Origin: an uncultured Caryophanales bacterium | Lineage (GTDB): Bacteria > Bacillota_I > Bacilli_A > RFN20 > CAG-288 | Direction: 5' to 3' | Length of the DNA: 64,000 nt | Assembly (NCBI GenBank): GCA_905211645.1 | Contig: CAJMBK010000003.1 | Location: forward strand, 62,001 to 126,000 | Shown here: one piece after another, positions 35,038 through 44,676 of the stretch | Numbering within the stretch: the first letter of the stretch is position 1 | Layout of the letters: each line of letters opens with the position of its first letter | Program-made: the position numbers and the translations under genes | Notes under the pieces: generated by a model | The model's input: only the letters and a program-made list of their open reading frames with translations | What the model was told of the DNA's origin: nothing | Database searches by the model: none

Positions 35038-37479
35038 ATGGAACAAAATTATAATTTTACAAATGGAATAAAACCTTTAACTTCTTCTGAAGTTAGTAAG
35101 CAGATTGAAAAAGGTTTAGTTAATAAACCACCTAAAAAGAAAGTGAATCCGTATGTTTTAATCGCAATTAAAAATACCTTCACTTTCTTCAATATGCTTT
35201 TATTATTCATTGCAATTGTTCTTTTCATTGTTGGTAGATGGTCAGACACCTTCTTTCTAGCAATTGTATTTGCTAATACTGCAATCGGAATCATTCAAGA
35301 GATAAAAGCACAGAAAAAAATTAAAAAGCTTAACATCATATCTCAAAATAAAGTTTGTGTAATCAGAGATAATAAAGAAGTTTATATCGAACCAAGTGAA
35401 GTTGTTTTAAATGATATTCTTTTTGTTAAATCTGGAACTCAACTTTGTTGCGATTGTGAAATTATCGATAACCAATGCTTTGTTAACGAATCAATCTTAA
35501 CTGGTGAATCTAATGAAATCTTAAAAACTATTGGTCAAACTTTACTCTCAGGAACAATTGTTGTTAGAGGATACGCTTACTGTAGAGCAAGTAAAGTTGG
35601 TGCTGATACTTACGCAAGTAAACTAGAAAGTAAAGCAAAGTACTACAAACCTAACGAATCACTCATTTTTAAAACAGTCGACAAAATCATAAAATACATA
35701 ACTTTAATTCTAATTCCTTTAACAATAGCAACATTCATCCAAACATTCTTAAAAACTGAATCAGCTGAACTTCTTGGTGAGATGGGTAAAATTACAATTT
35801 CAACCGCTACTACAGCAGGAAGCGTTGTTTCAATGATTCCTTCTGGTTTATTCTTACTCACTTCGATTGCGCTTGCTAAAGGTGTAATTTCACTCTCTTA
35901 TAAATCCACAATTGTCAATAATCTTTACTCAATTGAGTACCTCGCAAGAGTTACAACCCTCTGTTTTGATAAAACAGGAACCTTGACTACAGATAAACTC
36001 TTAGTTAATGGTATTGACTTCATTTCTAACAAAGAAGAAGCAAAAGATATATTCCTCAATTTCATCCACGCCTTTAAAGATGCTAACATCACAATGCAAT
36101 GTTTACAAAATCATTATAAAGACGTTGATTACAAGAAATTTGAAATTAGCCATGTTGAAGATTTCTCTTCAAAAACTAAGTCAAGTTCTGTCACAATTAA
36201 TGGTATTAAATACATCTTAGGTGCACCAGATTACGTCTATGACTTCTCAGCTCATCCAGAATTTAAGAACAAATTAAGAGGTTACCAAGAACAGGGATTA
36301 CGTGTCTTATTCTTCGTTGATGATAAAAATAACTTATTGGCTTTCGTTAAGATTGAAGAAGAGATTAGAAAAGATGTCACTTCAACAATACAATGGTTTG
36401 CCAAAAACGATGTTAAAATTAAAATCATCTCCGGTGACGATTTAGAAACCGTCATGGCTATTGCAAAAAGAACTGGTGTTCCAAATTACCACAACGGAAT
36501 CTCCTTAAAAGGAAAATCCATTGAGGAAACAAAGAACTTAGCAAAAAGATACACTATCTTTGCTCGTGTTTCTCCAGAACAAAAGCTTGCTTTAGTTGAG
36601 GAGTTACAACGTTGCGGTGAATTCGTCGGAATGACAGGTGATGGTGTTAACGATTTGTTAGCTTTAAAGAAAGCAAACTGTTCCATCGCTTTAGGTGAAG
36701 GTAATCAAGCCACTAAAACACTAAGCGATATTATCTTAATGAAGTCTAATTTTAACGCTTTACCAAGCGTTGTTAAAGAAGGTAGAAGAGTTATTAACAA
36801 TATTCAACTTTCCTCATCATTATTCTTATCAAGAACTTTCTTCACAATTTCATTCACATTCTTAATTTTAATTATCAATTTAAATCCTAACCTTGATATG
36901 TCTTACCCATTTGTACCTAGAAATTTGTACTTAGTCAGTTTCTGCGGTATTGGTGCTCCTAGCTTTTTAATCGCTATGCAACCTAATAACGATTTGGTCA
37001 AGCCTAACTTTATCAAGAAGATGCTTATGGATGCTTTGCCTGGTGCTATTTCAATGTTAACTATTGTTATGACTTGGATGTTGATGAAAAATAATAATAC
37101 CCTAGGAATAGACTTTTCAGATGATGTAGTTAATAGCGGATTTATCACCGGTATCATCATAACCTTACTTGTTTCTAACTTAGCTGTTCTTGGATGGATA
37201 AGCTTCCCATTTAAGCTTGGTACAATGCTTGTCTTTCTACTTGTTTTAGTTGTCGGTTCAATCTACATTTTTGCTGCACCTTACCTTTTAGGTAACTTAA
37301 CCTATCAAATCTCTGGAATTAACTTCCTTTATATGACTAAACCAGTTATTATCGCAACAGCAATATCTGTTGCTATTGTTCCATTTGTGGTTGTAGGTTT
37401 AAGCTTAATAAACAAATTGCTCCAAAAGAAATTACTCGACGAAAAATATGCTAAATTCAATTTAAAGAGGTGTAACTAA
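35038..37479 (+). CDS. second PSGL-type P-type ATPase
   Basis: 813 residues, starting 12 bases after the first ATPase (AGGA upstream). The motifs are the same: SILTGESNEI, SMIPSGLFLLTSIALA, CFDKTGTLTTDKLL, IKIISGDDLETV, MTGDGVNDLLALK. It lacks the basic N-terminal extension. Shared sequence throughout (VYDFSAHPEFKNKLRGYQEQ region apart) indicates an old tandem duplication. Cotranscription of the two suggests related ions or a heteromeric pump, both of which are inference. Confidence 0.88.
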   Translation: MEQNYNFTNGIKPLTSSEVSKQIEKGLVNKPPKKKVNPYVLIAIKNTFTFFNMLLLFIAIVLFIVGRWSDTFFLAIVFANTAIGIIQEIKAQKKIKKLNIISQNKVCVIRDNKEVYIEPSEVVLNDILFVKSGTQLCCDCEIIDNQCFVNESILTGESNEILKTIGQTLLSGTIVVRGYAYCRASKVGADTYASKLESKAKYYKPNESLIFKTVDKIIKYITLILIPLTIATFIQTFLKTESAELLGEMGKITISTATTAGSVVSMIPSGLFLLTSIALAKGVISLSYKSTIVNNLYSIEYLARVTTLCFDKTGTLTTDKLLVNGIDFISNKEEAKDIFLNFIHAFKDANITMQCLQNHYKDVDYKKFEISHVEDFSSKTKSSSVTINGIKYILGAPDYVYDFSAHPEFKNKLRGYQEQGLRVLFFVDDKNNLLAFVKIEEEIRKDVTSTIQWFAKNDVKIKIISGDDLETVMAIAKRTGVPNYHNGISLKGKSIEETKNLAKRYTIFARVSPEQKLALVEELQRCGEFVGMTGDGVNDLLALKKANCSIALGEGNQATKTLSDIILMKSNFNALPSVVKEGRRVINNIQLSSSLFLSRTFFTISFTFLILIINLNPNLDMSYPFVPRNLYLVSFCGIGAPSFLIAMQPNNDLVKPNFIKKMLMDALPGAISMLTIVMTWMLMKNNNTLGIDFSDDVVNSGFITGIIITLLVSNLAVLGWISFPFKLGTMLVFLLVLVVGSIYIFAAPYLLGNLTYQISGINFLYMTKPVIIATAISVAIVPFVVVGLSLINKLLQKKLLDEKYAKFNLKRCN

Positions 37480-37481
37480 CT

Positions 37482-38066
37482 ATGTATCAAGAACTCTCAA
37501 AAGGTTGGATCGAAGTAATCACCGGTCCGATGTTTGCTGGAAAAAGCGAAGAATTACTTAGAAGAATCAGAATCTTAAGATTCTCAAAACAGAATATCAT
37601 CTGCTTTAAGCCTTCCATCGATGATCGTTATTCCAAAGATGAAATTGCCTCTCATGCTGGTGGTAAATATAAAGCCTACGCAGTTAAAAATGTTGAAGAG
37701 ATGAGATCTTTAATTAAAGAAGATACCGATGTTGTTGCAATCGATGAAATCCAATTCTTCTCACATGATGTTATAGATTTCCTTGAAGCTTTAGCTGATA
37801 AAGGAATCAGAGTAATTGTCGCTGGTCTTGATATGGACTTTAGAGGCGAACCTTTCTCCTTCATGGGAGAACTCCTTGCTAGAGCTGAGTTTGTTACTAA
37901 GTTAACTGCAGCCTGTAAAGTCTGCGGTAAAGCCGCTTCCAGAACTCAAAGAATCATCAACGGTAAACCTGCTTACTACGAAGATGAAATCGTCGTAGTC
38001 GGTGCTGATGAATGCTATGAAGCAAGATGTAGAAAACATCATGAAGTTCCACATAAGTCTAAATAA
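37482..38066 (+). CDS. tdk: thymidine kinase
   Basis: 194 residues. Walker A GPMFAGKSEELLRRI, Walker B VVAIDEIQFF, and the lid zinc ligands CKVCGKA and CYEARCRKHH, which define the bacterial/type II TK1 family. It phosphorylates thymidine to dTMP for salvage and is cytosolic. It begins two bases after the second ATPase stop with GAGGTG as ribosome binding site, so it is in that operon. The pairing with ATPases is probably incidental. Confidence 0.95.
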   Translation: MYQELSKGWIEVITGPMFAGKSEELLRRIRILRFSKQNIICFKPSIDDRYSKDEIASHAGGKYKAYAVKNVEEMRSLIKEDTDVVAIDEIQFFSHDVIDFLEALADKGIRVIVAGLDMDFRGEPFSFMGELLARAEFVTKLTAACKVCGKAASRTQRIINGKPAYYEDEIVVVGADECYEARCRKHHEVPHKSK

Positions 38067-38083
38067 TTAATTTCTTGCATAGT

Positions 38084-38131
38084 AAAAGCCCATAATTCTC
38101 ACTAGTTAATTCTAGAAGAGTTATGGGCTTT
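38084..38131. repeat. terminator-like palindrome, copy 2 of a dispersed repeat
   Basis: AAAGCCCATAA / TTATGGGCTTT eleven-base inverted repeat downstream of tdk. The loop carries ACTAGTTAATTCTAGAA, the reverse complement of most of the loop in the palindrome at 14622-14669. It probably terminates tdk transcription. Confidence 0.7.
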
Positions 38132-38174
38132 AAGTTTACAGAGAAAATAAACTTAGACTTTGCACAAAAACTAA

Positions 38175-38214
38175 AGAAAAAACGCTAGACAGGTAAAGTT
38201 ATCTATCTAACGTT
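38175..38214 (-). terminator. terminator of the Na+/Ca2+ exchanger gene
   Basis: On the minus strand AACGTTAGATAG pairs with CTGTCTAGCGTT (two G-U) and six Ts follow. On the plus strand the same pairs would be C-A mismatches, so the minus strand is the active one. Confidence 0.75.
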
Positions 38215-38274
38215 GAAAATTATAACAAACAAGTTTTAAACAAACCTGTTAGGTAATAAGGTTTTTACTTTAAA

Positions 38275-39276
38275 TTAAAACTTAAACATCAGCCACTCTG
38301 GTAAGAAACCGTAGTTTCTTCCAATTAAGTAAATTACGTAGAGTACGTAAATTACTAGCATGATTATACCGCAAATCTTTGAAATGCCCTTACCTTTGAA
38401 GGTTATAAATGCCATCAAGGTGAAGACTAAGGTTGTTGCAATCATGACGATGATATCAAATACCATCTCTGATGAGATTGGTAAAGGTGTTATTACGCTG
38501 GAAACACCTAAAATAAATAGGATGTTCAAGGTGTTTGAACCGATAACATTACCTAAAGCAATGTCATTTTCACCTTTCTTAGCAGCAACTAAGGAAGTGA
38601 CTAATTCAGGTAAAGATGTACCAATTGCAACAATTGTTAAACCGATAAGTTTATCATCCATACCGAAGTTTTCAGCGATGATTTGACTGGATTTATTAAC
38701 CAATTGACCACCAAAGACAATCATACCTAAACCCATGAGTAAGAAAACTAGAGATTTTAAAACTGACCATTCAGGCTTTTTCTCTTCAACATGTTCTTCT
38801 TTATTTTTCTTTGCTTCTTTTTTGCTTCTAAAGATTAAGAAGGCAACATAACCTACACATAAAACTAAGAAGATTAAACCGTAGTACCAAGTGATCTGTC
38901 TTGGTCCAGTCATTGCAATAATTAATAAGAAAGCAGAAACAACAATTAAGAAAGGTATCTCAAATTTAAGAACTTTCTTATCAATCATAATTGGAACAAA
39001 TAGTGAAGTTAAACCTAAAACAACTAATAAGTTAAAGATATTACTTCCTACGATATTACCAACACTTAAATCTGCGTTTTTCTCAATTGAAGCGATGAAG
39101 GAAACTGCAAGTTCAGGTAGTGAAGTGCCCAAAGCAACAATGGTTAAACCGATAACTAAGGTTGGAACTTTTAAGTATTTTGCGACATTGCTAGCTCCTC
39201 CAACGAAAAAATCTGCACCTTTAATTAAAAGAGCCATACCGACAACTAGAAAAAGTATGTTGATAAAAGTTTCCAT
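38275..39276 (-). CDS. calcium/sodium antiporter (CaCA family, YrbG-like)
   Basis: 333 residues with ten hydrophobic helices in two inverted halves. The paired alpha-repeats are clear: GLTIVALGTSLPELAVSFIAS...VGNIVGSNIFN and GLTIVAIGTSLPELVTSLVAA...LGNVIGSNTLN, containing the cation-binding Glu residues. A charged cytoplasmic loop (KKEAKKNKEEHVEEKK) separates them. It exchanges Na+ for Ca2+ across the cytoplasmic membrane. GAGGGGAA precedes the ATG. Monocistronic. Confidence 0.93.
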   Translation of the reverse strand: METFINILFLVVGMALLIKGADFFVGGASNVAKYLKVPTLVIGLTIVALGTSLPELAVSFIASIEKNADLSVGNIVGSNIFNLLVVLGLTSLFVPIMIDKKVLKFEIPFLIVVSAFLLIIAMTGPRQITWYYGLIFLVLCVGYVAFLIFRSKKEAKKNKEEHVEEKKPEWSVLKSLVFLLMGLGMIVFGGQLVNKSSQIIAENFGMDDKLIGLTIVAIGTSLPELVTSLVAAKKGENDIALGNVIGSNTLNILFILGVSSVITPLPISSEMVFDIIVMIATTLVFTLMAFITFKGKGISKICGIIMLVIYVLYVIYLIGRNYGFLPEWLMFKF

Positions 39277-39577
39277 AGAATTCCCCTCATTTATCTTTAA
39301 ACAAAGTTTAACACATTAAATGTGAATATTTGAAATTATTACTAAGTTTGAAGGGAAATAGTTTATTTATTGCGTTAAGTTTGAAATCATAATTGAGGTT
39401 CAAAAGGTTAAATTATGAAAAGAGTAGATAGTGAAGACTACCTACTCTAGCTTTAACAATTAATTAAGAAACGGATTACCTTTTAAAGTTTATCAACACA
39501 TAAATTAAGTATAAAATTAATATTTATATAAAAATACTAAATTAAATTGCCATCTTAAACAATATTTTTAAAATTGT
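39277..39577. other. 301-base intergenic region with the restriction-operon terminator
   Basis: Contains the exchanger promoter region and, on the minus strand, a stem of AGAGTAGGTAG with CTATCTACTCT (39421-39448, one G-U) followed by TTTT, the probable terminator of the operon ending at 39578. Its right end holds an AAACAAT/ATTGTTT hairpin overlapping the 19-bp direct repeat. No ORF is supported. Confidence 0.55.
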
Positions 39578-39583
39578 TTATTT
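39565..39583 (+). repeat. left copy of 19-bp direct repeat bounding the defence island
   Basis: TTTTTAAAATTGTTTATTT, identical to 49377-49395 and in the same orientation. This copy overlaps the stop codon of the helicase gene. Being AT-only save one G, it could be coincidence. Confidence 0.45.
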
Positions 39584-42500
39584 CTTAAGCAATTTCCAAC
39601 CACCAAAAATACTCTTGGAGAATTTATCTTTATGCTCTAATAAGATCTTTTCAGCAGTTTCTTTAGAAATATTTAAGAACATAGCGATTTCTTTAACTTT
39701 AACTGGATTAGATTTAGTGGCTAAATAATTAATAATCTTTTCTAGATCAGTAAGTTCAGGTTTTGCTTCCAACTCAACTTTTTCATCAGTTACAGGCTGA
39801 GGCTCAGCAATCTGAGGGACTTCTAACTTATGTACTTCATTTTGTTCAAATACCATTTCTTCTACTTTATTCTTGAGTTTATCGTTATCTGAACTCTCAT
39901 TTTCATATTCTTCAATAGAATTTTCTAATGATTCACTCTCTACTTCTTCTACGTATTCCTTAACATCCTTTTGAACTTTTTCATGATCAACACCATAACC
40001 AAACCAGTCAAAAGAGTTTCTATATTGATTTCTAATATTTGGATCATCAAGATTGAGTGTGGCACCAATTGATTCATTAACGAAGAATTCATGAATATAG
40101 TTATTCAAAGTATTTTCTTCGAAAATCTTATATTTATTAAGAACTTCAAAATCTTCTTTCTTAATACCAACTGCTTCCAAAAAAATATCTGGATCAGCAT
40201 TTTTAAAGATTTCACTAAATGTAGTTTCACGATAAACACTGATATATAAGAATTCAATCAAACGAGATAAGATGTGTCTTAAGGCATTGTTGCAGTCTGC
40301 AACAGAGGTATCGTTTGAACCAGTGGGAACTTTTGGTGTTAATTCTTGTTTGACCGCAAATTTAAATGATTCATAATACCATCTCTTATACAACATACCT
40401 CTATATTCTGGAGGAATGTGACTGATATCATTAAGGTATTTATTTACGAAGTTTAAAATCATTGCTCTTGTGTCTTTGGTATAAATAATGCCAACACCAA
40501 ATTCTTTTCTAACTTCGTTTTCAGCAAACTTAATACCGTCTTCTTTACCACATTGTAATTTCTTAATTGGGACATTAACACCTAATTCATATCCCTTCTT
40601 AAATCCATTAGTGTAGTAAATAACTTGTTTCTCATCATACTCTTTAGGACAGAATTGTTTAACATACACAGCAATCTTATTTTCGAAAGTCTTTTGAACT
40701 TCGCTATCATCTAAATCTGTGTACATTTTAGAATCGTCCAATCCTAGTTTATAGCCTCTATCTCTACCTAATTTAGCTTCAGTTGTTTTATGACCATTTT
40801 CATCATCAGGTGCGACAGGTTTATTTCCACCTTGTTTCTTATCTTTAAACTTGGAGTGAGCAAAGATTTTCTTAAAAATGTCGTTTACTTCAGGATCGTT
40901 TAACATTTCAGCTAAAGTTTCCTCATCAGCAATATGAGTAGTATTAGCTAAATTAGTAATCTTTCTACTTAATGGAATTTTTGATTGGTCACCAAAGTTA
41001 GCAAGTTCATAAAAAACTTCATAAGCAATTGGACTGGACATGTCACCATTCATGAAGATTGGTAAGTACTTAACAATCAATTTTGCTGTATCAAGTTTAG
41101 TATAACCTTCTGATTTTCCACTTTCTTCAGCGTATCTTAAAAGTAAAGCTGCTGCTCTATCGATATTAAAATCATAGACATAACCATCTTTTTTAAGAAT
41201 TTGTCCATTTTTAACAAGTGGAGTTTGTACTCTAAAGATTGATTGGAAATACTGCTCAGGTGAAGCTAAATCTTTCAATACGAAAACACTGAACCATTCT
41301 TTAACAGTAACACCGATAGTAAGTTTGTTAACAGTTAAAGCAATACTTCCTAACTTATTAGTGTTATTTGCTCTAGAAATACCTTCCATTAAGAAATCAA
41401 AAGCATCTACACCACTGCCAACCCCGTTATCAGATAAGTTGATAATTTCATACTTTGAGAAATACTCATCTTGTAGGAGTAAATCTGACATAGCAATACA
41501 AGAATTAACAGATGGCATCAACCATAAAGTATGTTTGTTATTATTTAACATCTTCATGTTTGAATAAGGGAAATCAGAACCATATGTTGATCTTCCTTTA
41601 ATAATCTCTAACCACTGTTTAATCTCTTCTTCATAGACAAAAGTTAAAGACTCATTGGGATTTGAATCTTTTCTTGTTTCAAAATACTTATTTAAAGAAA
41701 AGTAGGATTTACCTAATAATTTATCATTTGAACATACTTGATCAGATAAAGCACCAAATAATGTAGACATGTTGTAACCAAATATTTTCATATCTGGAAA
41801 ATGAGCATAATTAGGATCTATATTGTCGAAACTTGGTGGATTCTTATCTGAATCAGGATACTTATTCTTTTGTTCATCAAAATATGAATAAGTGTAAGTA
41901 GCTTCTTTAGTAAATTCACCTCTGGATAAAGCTTTAAATGGTGTACCAGATAAACAAATAATTTTGTCGGTTGCAATTCCAAATTTAGAAATAACGTCCT
42001 TTGTCTTATTAAGAGCTTTACTGTAATCAGAATCTAAATCTTCTAATTTTTCTTGCGTTCTTTCATTCCAAGCACCAAAGTGATACTCATCTAAAATAAC
42101 TAAATCAAAATGTTCATCTTGAAGTTTAGTTATTTTCTCTTTAACTTCACCGTCTTTATCCTTACCTAAAAAGTTTTGTAAAGATAAGAATAATACATAA
42201 GGTGAATCAACAGCACGAAGATGGAAAAAAGGATCTCTTAAGTGTTTATCTGTTAAGTATTTGTAATCTTTCTTTATGTGAAGAAGATCATCTCTCCATG
42301 ATGATTCAACAGCAGGAATAAAGGTTAAGATTAAAATCTTATTCAAGTTTGCTTCTTCACAATATTTGTAAGTGGTAAATGATTTGCCAAAACGCATCTT
42401 ACAATTAAGTAAGAAACGTCCACCTTTAGGTTTATTTTCAAAATATGCTTTTAAAGCATCAATACATTCTTGTTGTTCTTTTCTTGGAGTAAAAATTTCT

Positions 42501-42973
42501 TTCTTAGAGCCTGTATTTCTAATTTTATCAAATATTTCAATTAATTCTTCTTGTGGAACATTAGTGAACCATTCTTGATCTTTTTCGGTTAATCCAGCGT
42601 TTGTTTTTAGAATTTCTGAGTGAACATGATAGTCTTTAAATTTCTCATTTCGAGCATCTAAACAAACACCCCAGTAAATAATTTCTCTGGCTTGGCCATA
42701 CTTTTCAAATTGTTCATTAGTTAAAGCTAACTCATGAACTTGTTCACCAACTCTCTTTGTCAAAGCATGACTAAAAGTTTCACCTTTATGACATGTTGCC
42801 ATACCAACTTTTATTCCGTGTGTAGGGAATTTTGGTAAAACATACATGTATAAAATGATTAAATCGTCGTCAGTGTCATTAGTTTTATTCAATTCGAAAA
42901 TACTGTTTTTTCCATTGTAACTTACAACATCTGACTGATTAATGTCAGGGGAGAATAATACACTATATGCCAT
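39578..42973 (-). CDS. restriction protein: GIY-YIG (T5orf172-like) nuclease fused to DEAD/DEAH helicase
   Basis: 1131 residues. Residues about 40-125 (ILYMYVLPKFPTHGIKVGMAT ... KRVGEQV ... YHVHSEI) have the strand, KVG, Arg and His pattern of T5orf172/GIY-YIG nucleases. From about 165 a superfamily II helicase follows: LLNCKMRFGKSFT (motif I), LVILDEYHFGAW (DEYH, motif II), ICLSGTPFKA (motif III), and a second RecA domain with RVQTP. The last 60 residues look like a winged HTH (VKVKEIAMFLNISKETAEKIL). The plan resembles R subunits of ATP-dependent restriction systems in which DNA translocation is coupled to cleavage. Its ATG is one base after the ancestral stop of the methyltransferase gene, so the two were translationally coupled. 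Confidence 0.82.
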   Translation of the reverse strand: MAYSVLFSPDINQSDVVSYNGKNSIFELNKTNDTDDDLIILYMYVLPKFPTHGIKVGMATCHKGETFSHALTKRVGEQVHELALTNEQFEKYGQAREIIYWGVCLDARNEKFKDYHVHSEILKTNAGLTEKDQEWFTNVPQEELIEIFDKIRNTGSKKEIFTPRKEQQECIDALKAYFENKPKGGRFLLNCKMRFGKSFTTYKYCEEANLNKILILTFIPAVESSWRDDLLHIKKDYKYLTDKHLRDPFFHLRAVDSPYVLFLSLQNFLGKDKDGEVKEKITKLQDEHFDLVILDEYHFGAWNERTQEKLEDLDSDYSKALNKTKDVISKFGIATDKIICLSGTPFKALSRGEFTKEATYTYSYFDEQKNKYPDSDKNPPSFDNIDPNYAHFPDMKIFGYNMSTLFGALSDQVCSNDKLLGKSYFSLNKYFETRKDSNPNESLTFVYEEEIKQWLEIIKGRSTYGSDFPYSNMKMLNNNKHTLWLMPSVNSCIAMSDLLLQDEYFSKYEIINLSDNGVGSGVDAFDFLMEGISRANNTNKLGSIALTVNKLTIGVTVKEWFSVFVLKDLASPEQYFQSIFRVQTPLVKNGQILKKDGYVYDFNIDRAAALLLRYAEESGKSEGYTKLDTAKLIVKYLPIFMNGDMSSPIAYEVFYELANFGDQSKIPLSRKITNLANTTHIADEETLAEMLNDPEVNDIFKKIFAHSKFKDKKQGGNKPVAPDDENGHKTTEAKLGRDRGYKLGLDDSKMYTDLDDSEVQKTFENKIAVYVKQFCPKEYDEKQVIYYTNGFKKGYELGVNVPIKKLQCGKEDGIKFAENEVRKEFGVGIIYTKDTRAMILNFVNKYLNDISHIPPEYRGMLYKRWYYESFKFAVKQELTPKVPTGSNDTSVADCNNALRHILSRLIEFLYISVYRETTFSEIFKNADPDIFLEAVGIKKEDFEVLNKYKIFEENTLNNYIHEFFVNESIGATLNLDDPNIRNQYRNSFDWFGYGVDHEKVQKDVKEYVEEVESESLENSIEEYENESSDNDKLKNKVEEMVFEQNEVHKLEVPQIAEPQPVTDEKVELEAKPELTDLEKIINYLATKSNPVKVKEIAMFLNISKETAEKILLEHKDKFSKSIFGGWKLLKK

Positions 42974-42974
42974 A

Positions 42975-43186
42975 TTAGTTCATCTCCTGAATATTAGTTT
43001 GAATAAAATTAATTTCTTCCTTATTTAGATGATATCTTTCGAATAATTGGTTGTCTATTTCAGCAATAGTTTTTGTCCAATCAATATCTTTATTAGAACT
43101 AAAATCTAACAAAGGAACAAATCTATATACTTTTTGAGTTGTATGTTGAGTCTGTTTTTGAATACCAACTAAAGTTCTAAAAACTT
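42975..43186 (-). pseudogene. severed C-terminus of the methyltransferase
   Basis: Read one frame over from the methyltransferase, the minus strand continues FRTLVGIQKQTQHTTQKVY, RFVPLLDFSSNKDIDWTK, TIAEIDNQLFERYHLNKEE and INFIQTNIQEMN, ending TAA at 42975. This is the usual C-terminal signature of Eco57I-type enzymes. Restoring one T in the five-T run (43179-43183) would fuse it to the preceding gene, adding about 65 residues. Confidence 0.82.
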
Positions 43187-44674
43187 TGTTTTAATATATT
43201 TAATTACATTCTCTGCACTTAAAGGGTCGTCAAAAGGGCCTATCTCGAGGAACGTCTCGGTGCATAGCTGACCTGGCGTGCTAGGCACTTCTCCAATATT
43301 TCCACATCCATAAGCTTCGGCAATGAATACTTTATATTTGTCTAAGCATGGACTCTTTTTAGGAATTGGATAGTTTCTAGGTAAATACTTCCATGTCCTC
43401 TTCATTTTATCACCTAAACCAAATATTTCATAGCCATCAGCAATCTTTTCTGTATAAAATTCAGGTAGTCCATATTTTGAAGCATCAACCATTGTCTCTG
43501 CACGGAGACCGTAAGGTTTAGAAGACGAAACTAAAGTATCAAATGTATTCTCTTTACGGTCCAAAACCTTATCCAAAATTGATACCAAAACTTCGTCACG
43601 AATAAATATGTCAACGCCTTCCTTCTTTAAAGTTCTTCGACTCCTTCTAATTCCAGTTTGAGTATATGAAATAATATCACATGGACCATTATAATCTCTA
43701 TCCCATACAAAGAAACAAACTCCACCTTTAATATCATTGTTTGGAAAACAATCTTTAGGGTTAAGATAATCATTTAAGCTGACAAAATGAGTATCATCAA
43801 TCATCCTTTGTCTAAAATCATCTAATCCTTTTCCTCCTATCATCCATCTTGAAGGAATAATCATACTTACATATTTTGGATTAAGTGCAAAGGCATTCTC
43901 AACAAAAATCTGATATATAGGTCTAGCACTTGCTTGTGCTCCGCCATCACTTAATTGATATGGTGGATTTCCAATTATTACATCAAATTTCATATTCCTA
44001 TCTCCTTTGAAAAATAAGTCTTGAAGATGTCTCAATAGATCATGTTTATTAAAATGAATAAATTCGTAAGCATAATGTTCACGTTGAGCTGAAGAATTAT
44101 ATTTTGAATCTTGCTTAATACGACAATATTTACACTTTCCATCTTTTTCAAAAGTGTGTTCTGTTCTTGGAGTTTTAATATTACCTTCTTCATCATCAAA
44201 CCAAGTTCCGTTTCCAATTGCAAAACCGTTAACAAAATGACCATCTTCTGCTCTGATTCCGTCACATTTTCTATTAGCTTGTGAGCAGTAATAAAGTGTT
44301 CTTCTAGAAACATTAGATGTAAATTTTGTTTGGCCAATAGCATATATCATATTTTGCAAAATATGTTTTCTTCTAGTTTCTTCATCTGGAATAATATCTT
44401 TAAGACCTTTATCAAGCCTTAAAGCAATTTCTCTTTCGAAAATACCATTTTTAGTTGCTGGATTTAACCATTTATAATTTGGATTGTGCCATACCTCTTC
44501 AGGTAAAGAATTTAGGATCATATTGCAAGTTTTTCTAGGAGTGAAAACTTCATCGTTTCCAACATTAGTAATAGTTTCTAGAATATCGAAGTGTTCCAAG
44601 TAATCATAGGCACTTTCAACAGCAGTGGTGTGATCTTTTTCAGCTTTGATTGCTACATTTTTATTTTCTTCCAT
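43169..44674 (-). CDS. Eco57I-type N6-adenine DNA methyltransferase (C-terminally frameshifted)
   Basis: 501 residues as it stands. Motif IV is FDVIIGNPPYQLSDGG, and motif I appears as WLNPATKNGIFEREIALRL, the NPPY class of amino methyltransferases. FTPRKTCNMIL near residue 45 matches the EVFTP start of such enzymes. A target-recognition-like C-terminal half follows, but the frame closes at 43169, where a one-base loss in a T-run has separated the last 65 residues. It should methylate adenine at the site cut by the helicase-nuclease. It lies two bases after the preceding subunit gene. Activity of the truncated form is uncertain. Confidence 0.85.
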   Translation of the reverse strand: MEENKNVAIKAEKDHTTAVESAYDYLEHFDILETITNVGNDEVFTPRKTCNMILNSLPEEVWHNPNYKWLNPATKNGIFEREIALRLDKGLKDIIPDEETRRKHILQNMIYAIGQTKFTSNVSRRTLYYCSQANRKCDGIRAEDGHFVNGFAIGNGTWFDDEEGNIKTPRTEHTFEKDGKCKYCRIKQDSKYNSSAQREHYAYEFIHFNKHDLLRHLQDLFFKGDRNMKFDVIIGNPPYQLSDGGAQASARPIYQIFVENAFALNPKYVSMIIPSRWMIGGKGLDDFRQRMIDDTHFVSLNDYLNPKDCFPNNDIKGGVCFFVWDRDYNGPCDIISYTQTGIRRSRRTLKKEGVDIFIRDEVLVSILDKVLDRKENTFDTLVSSSKPYGLRAETMVDASKYGLPEFYTEKIADGYEIFGLGDKMKRTWKYLPRNYPIPKKSPCLDKYKVFIAEAYGCGNIGEVPSTPGQLCTETFLEIGPFDDPLSAENVIKYIKTKFLEL

Positions 44675-44676
44675 AA

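Noticed and set aside
35038..37479. KdpB or MgtA assignment for the tandem ATPases
   Set aside because: No kdpA/kdpC neighbours, and the PSGL motif differs from both families.
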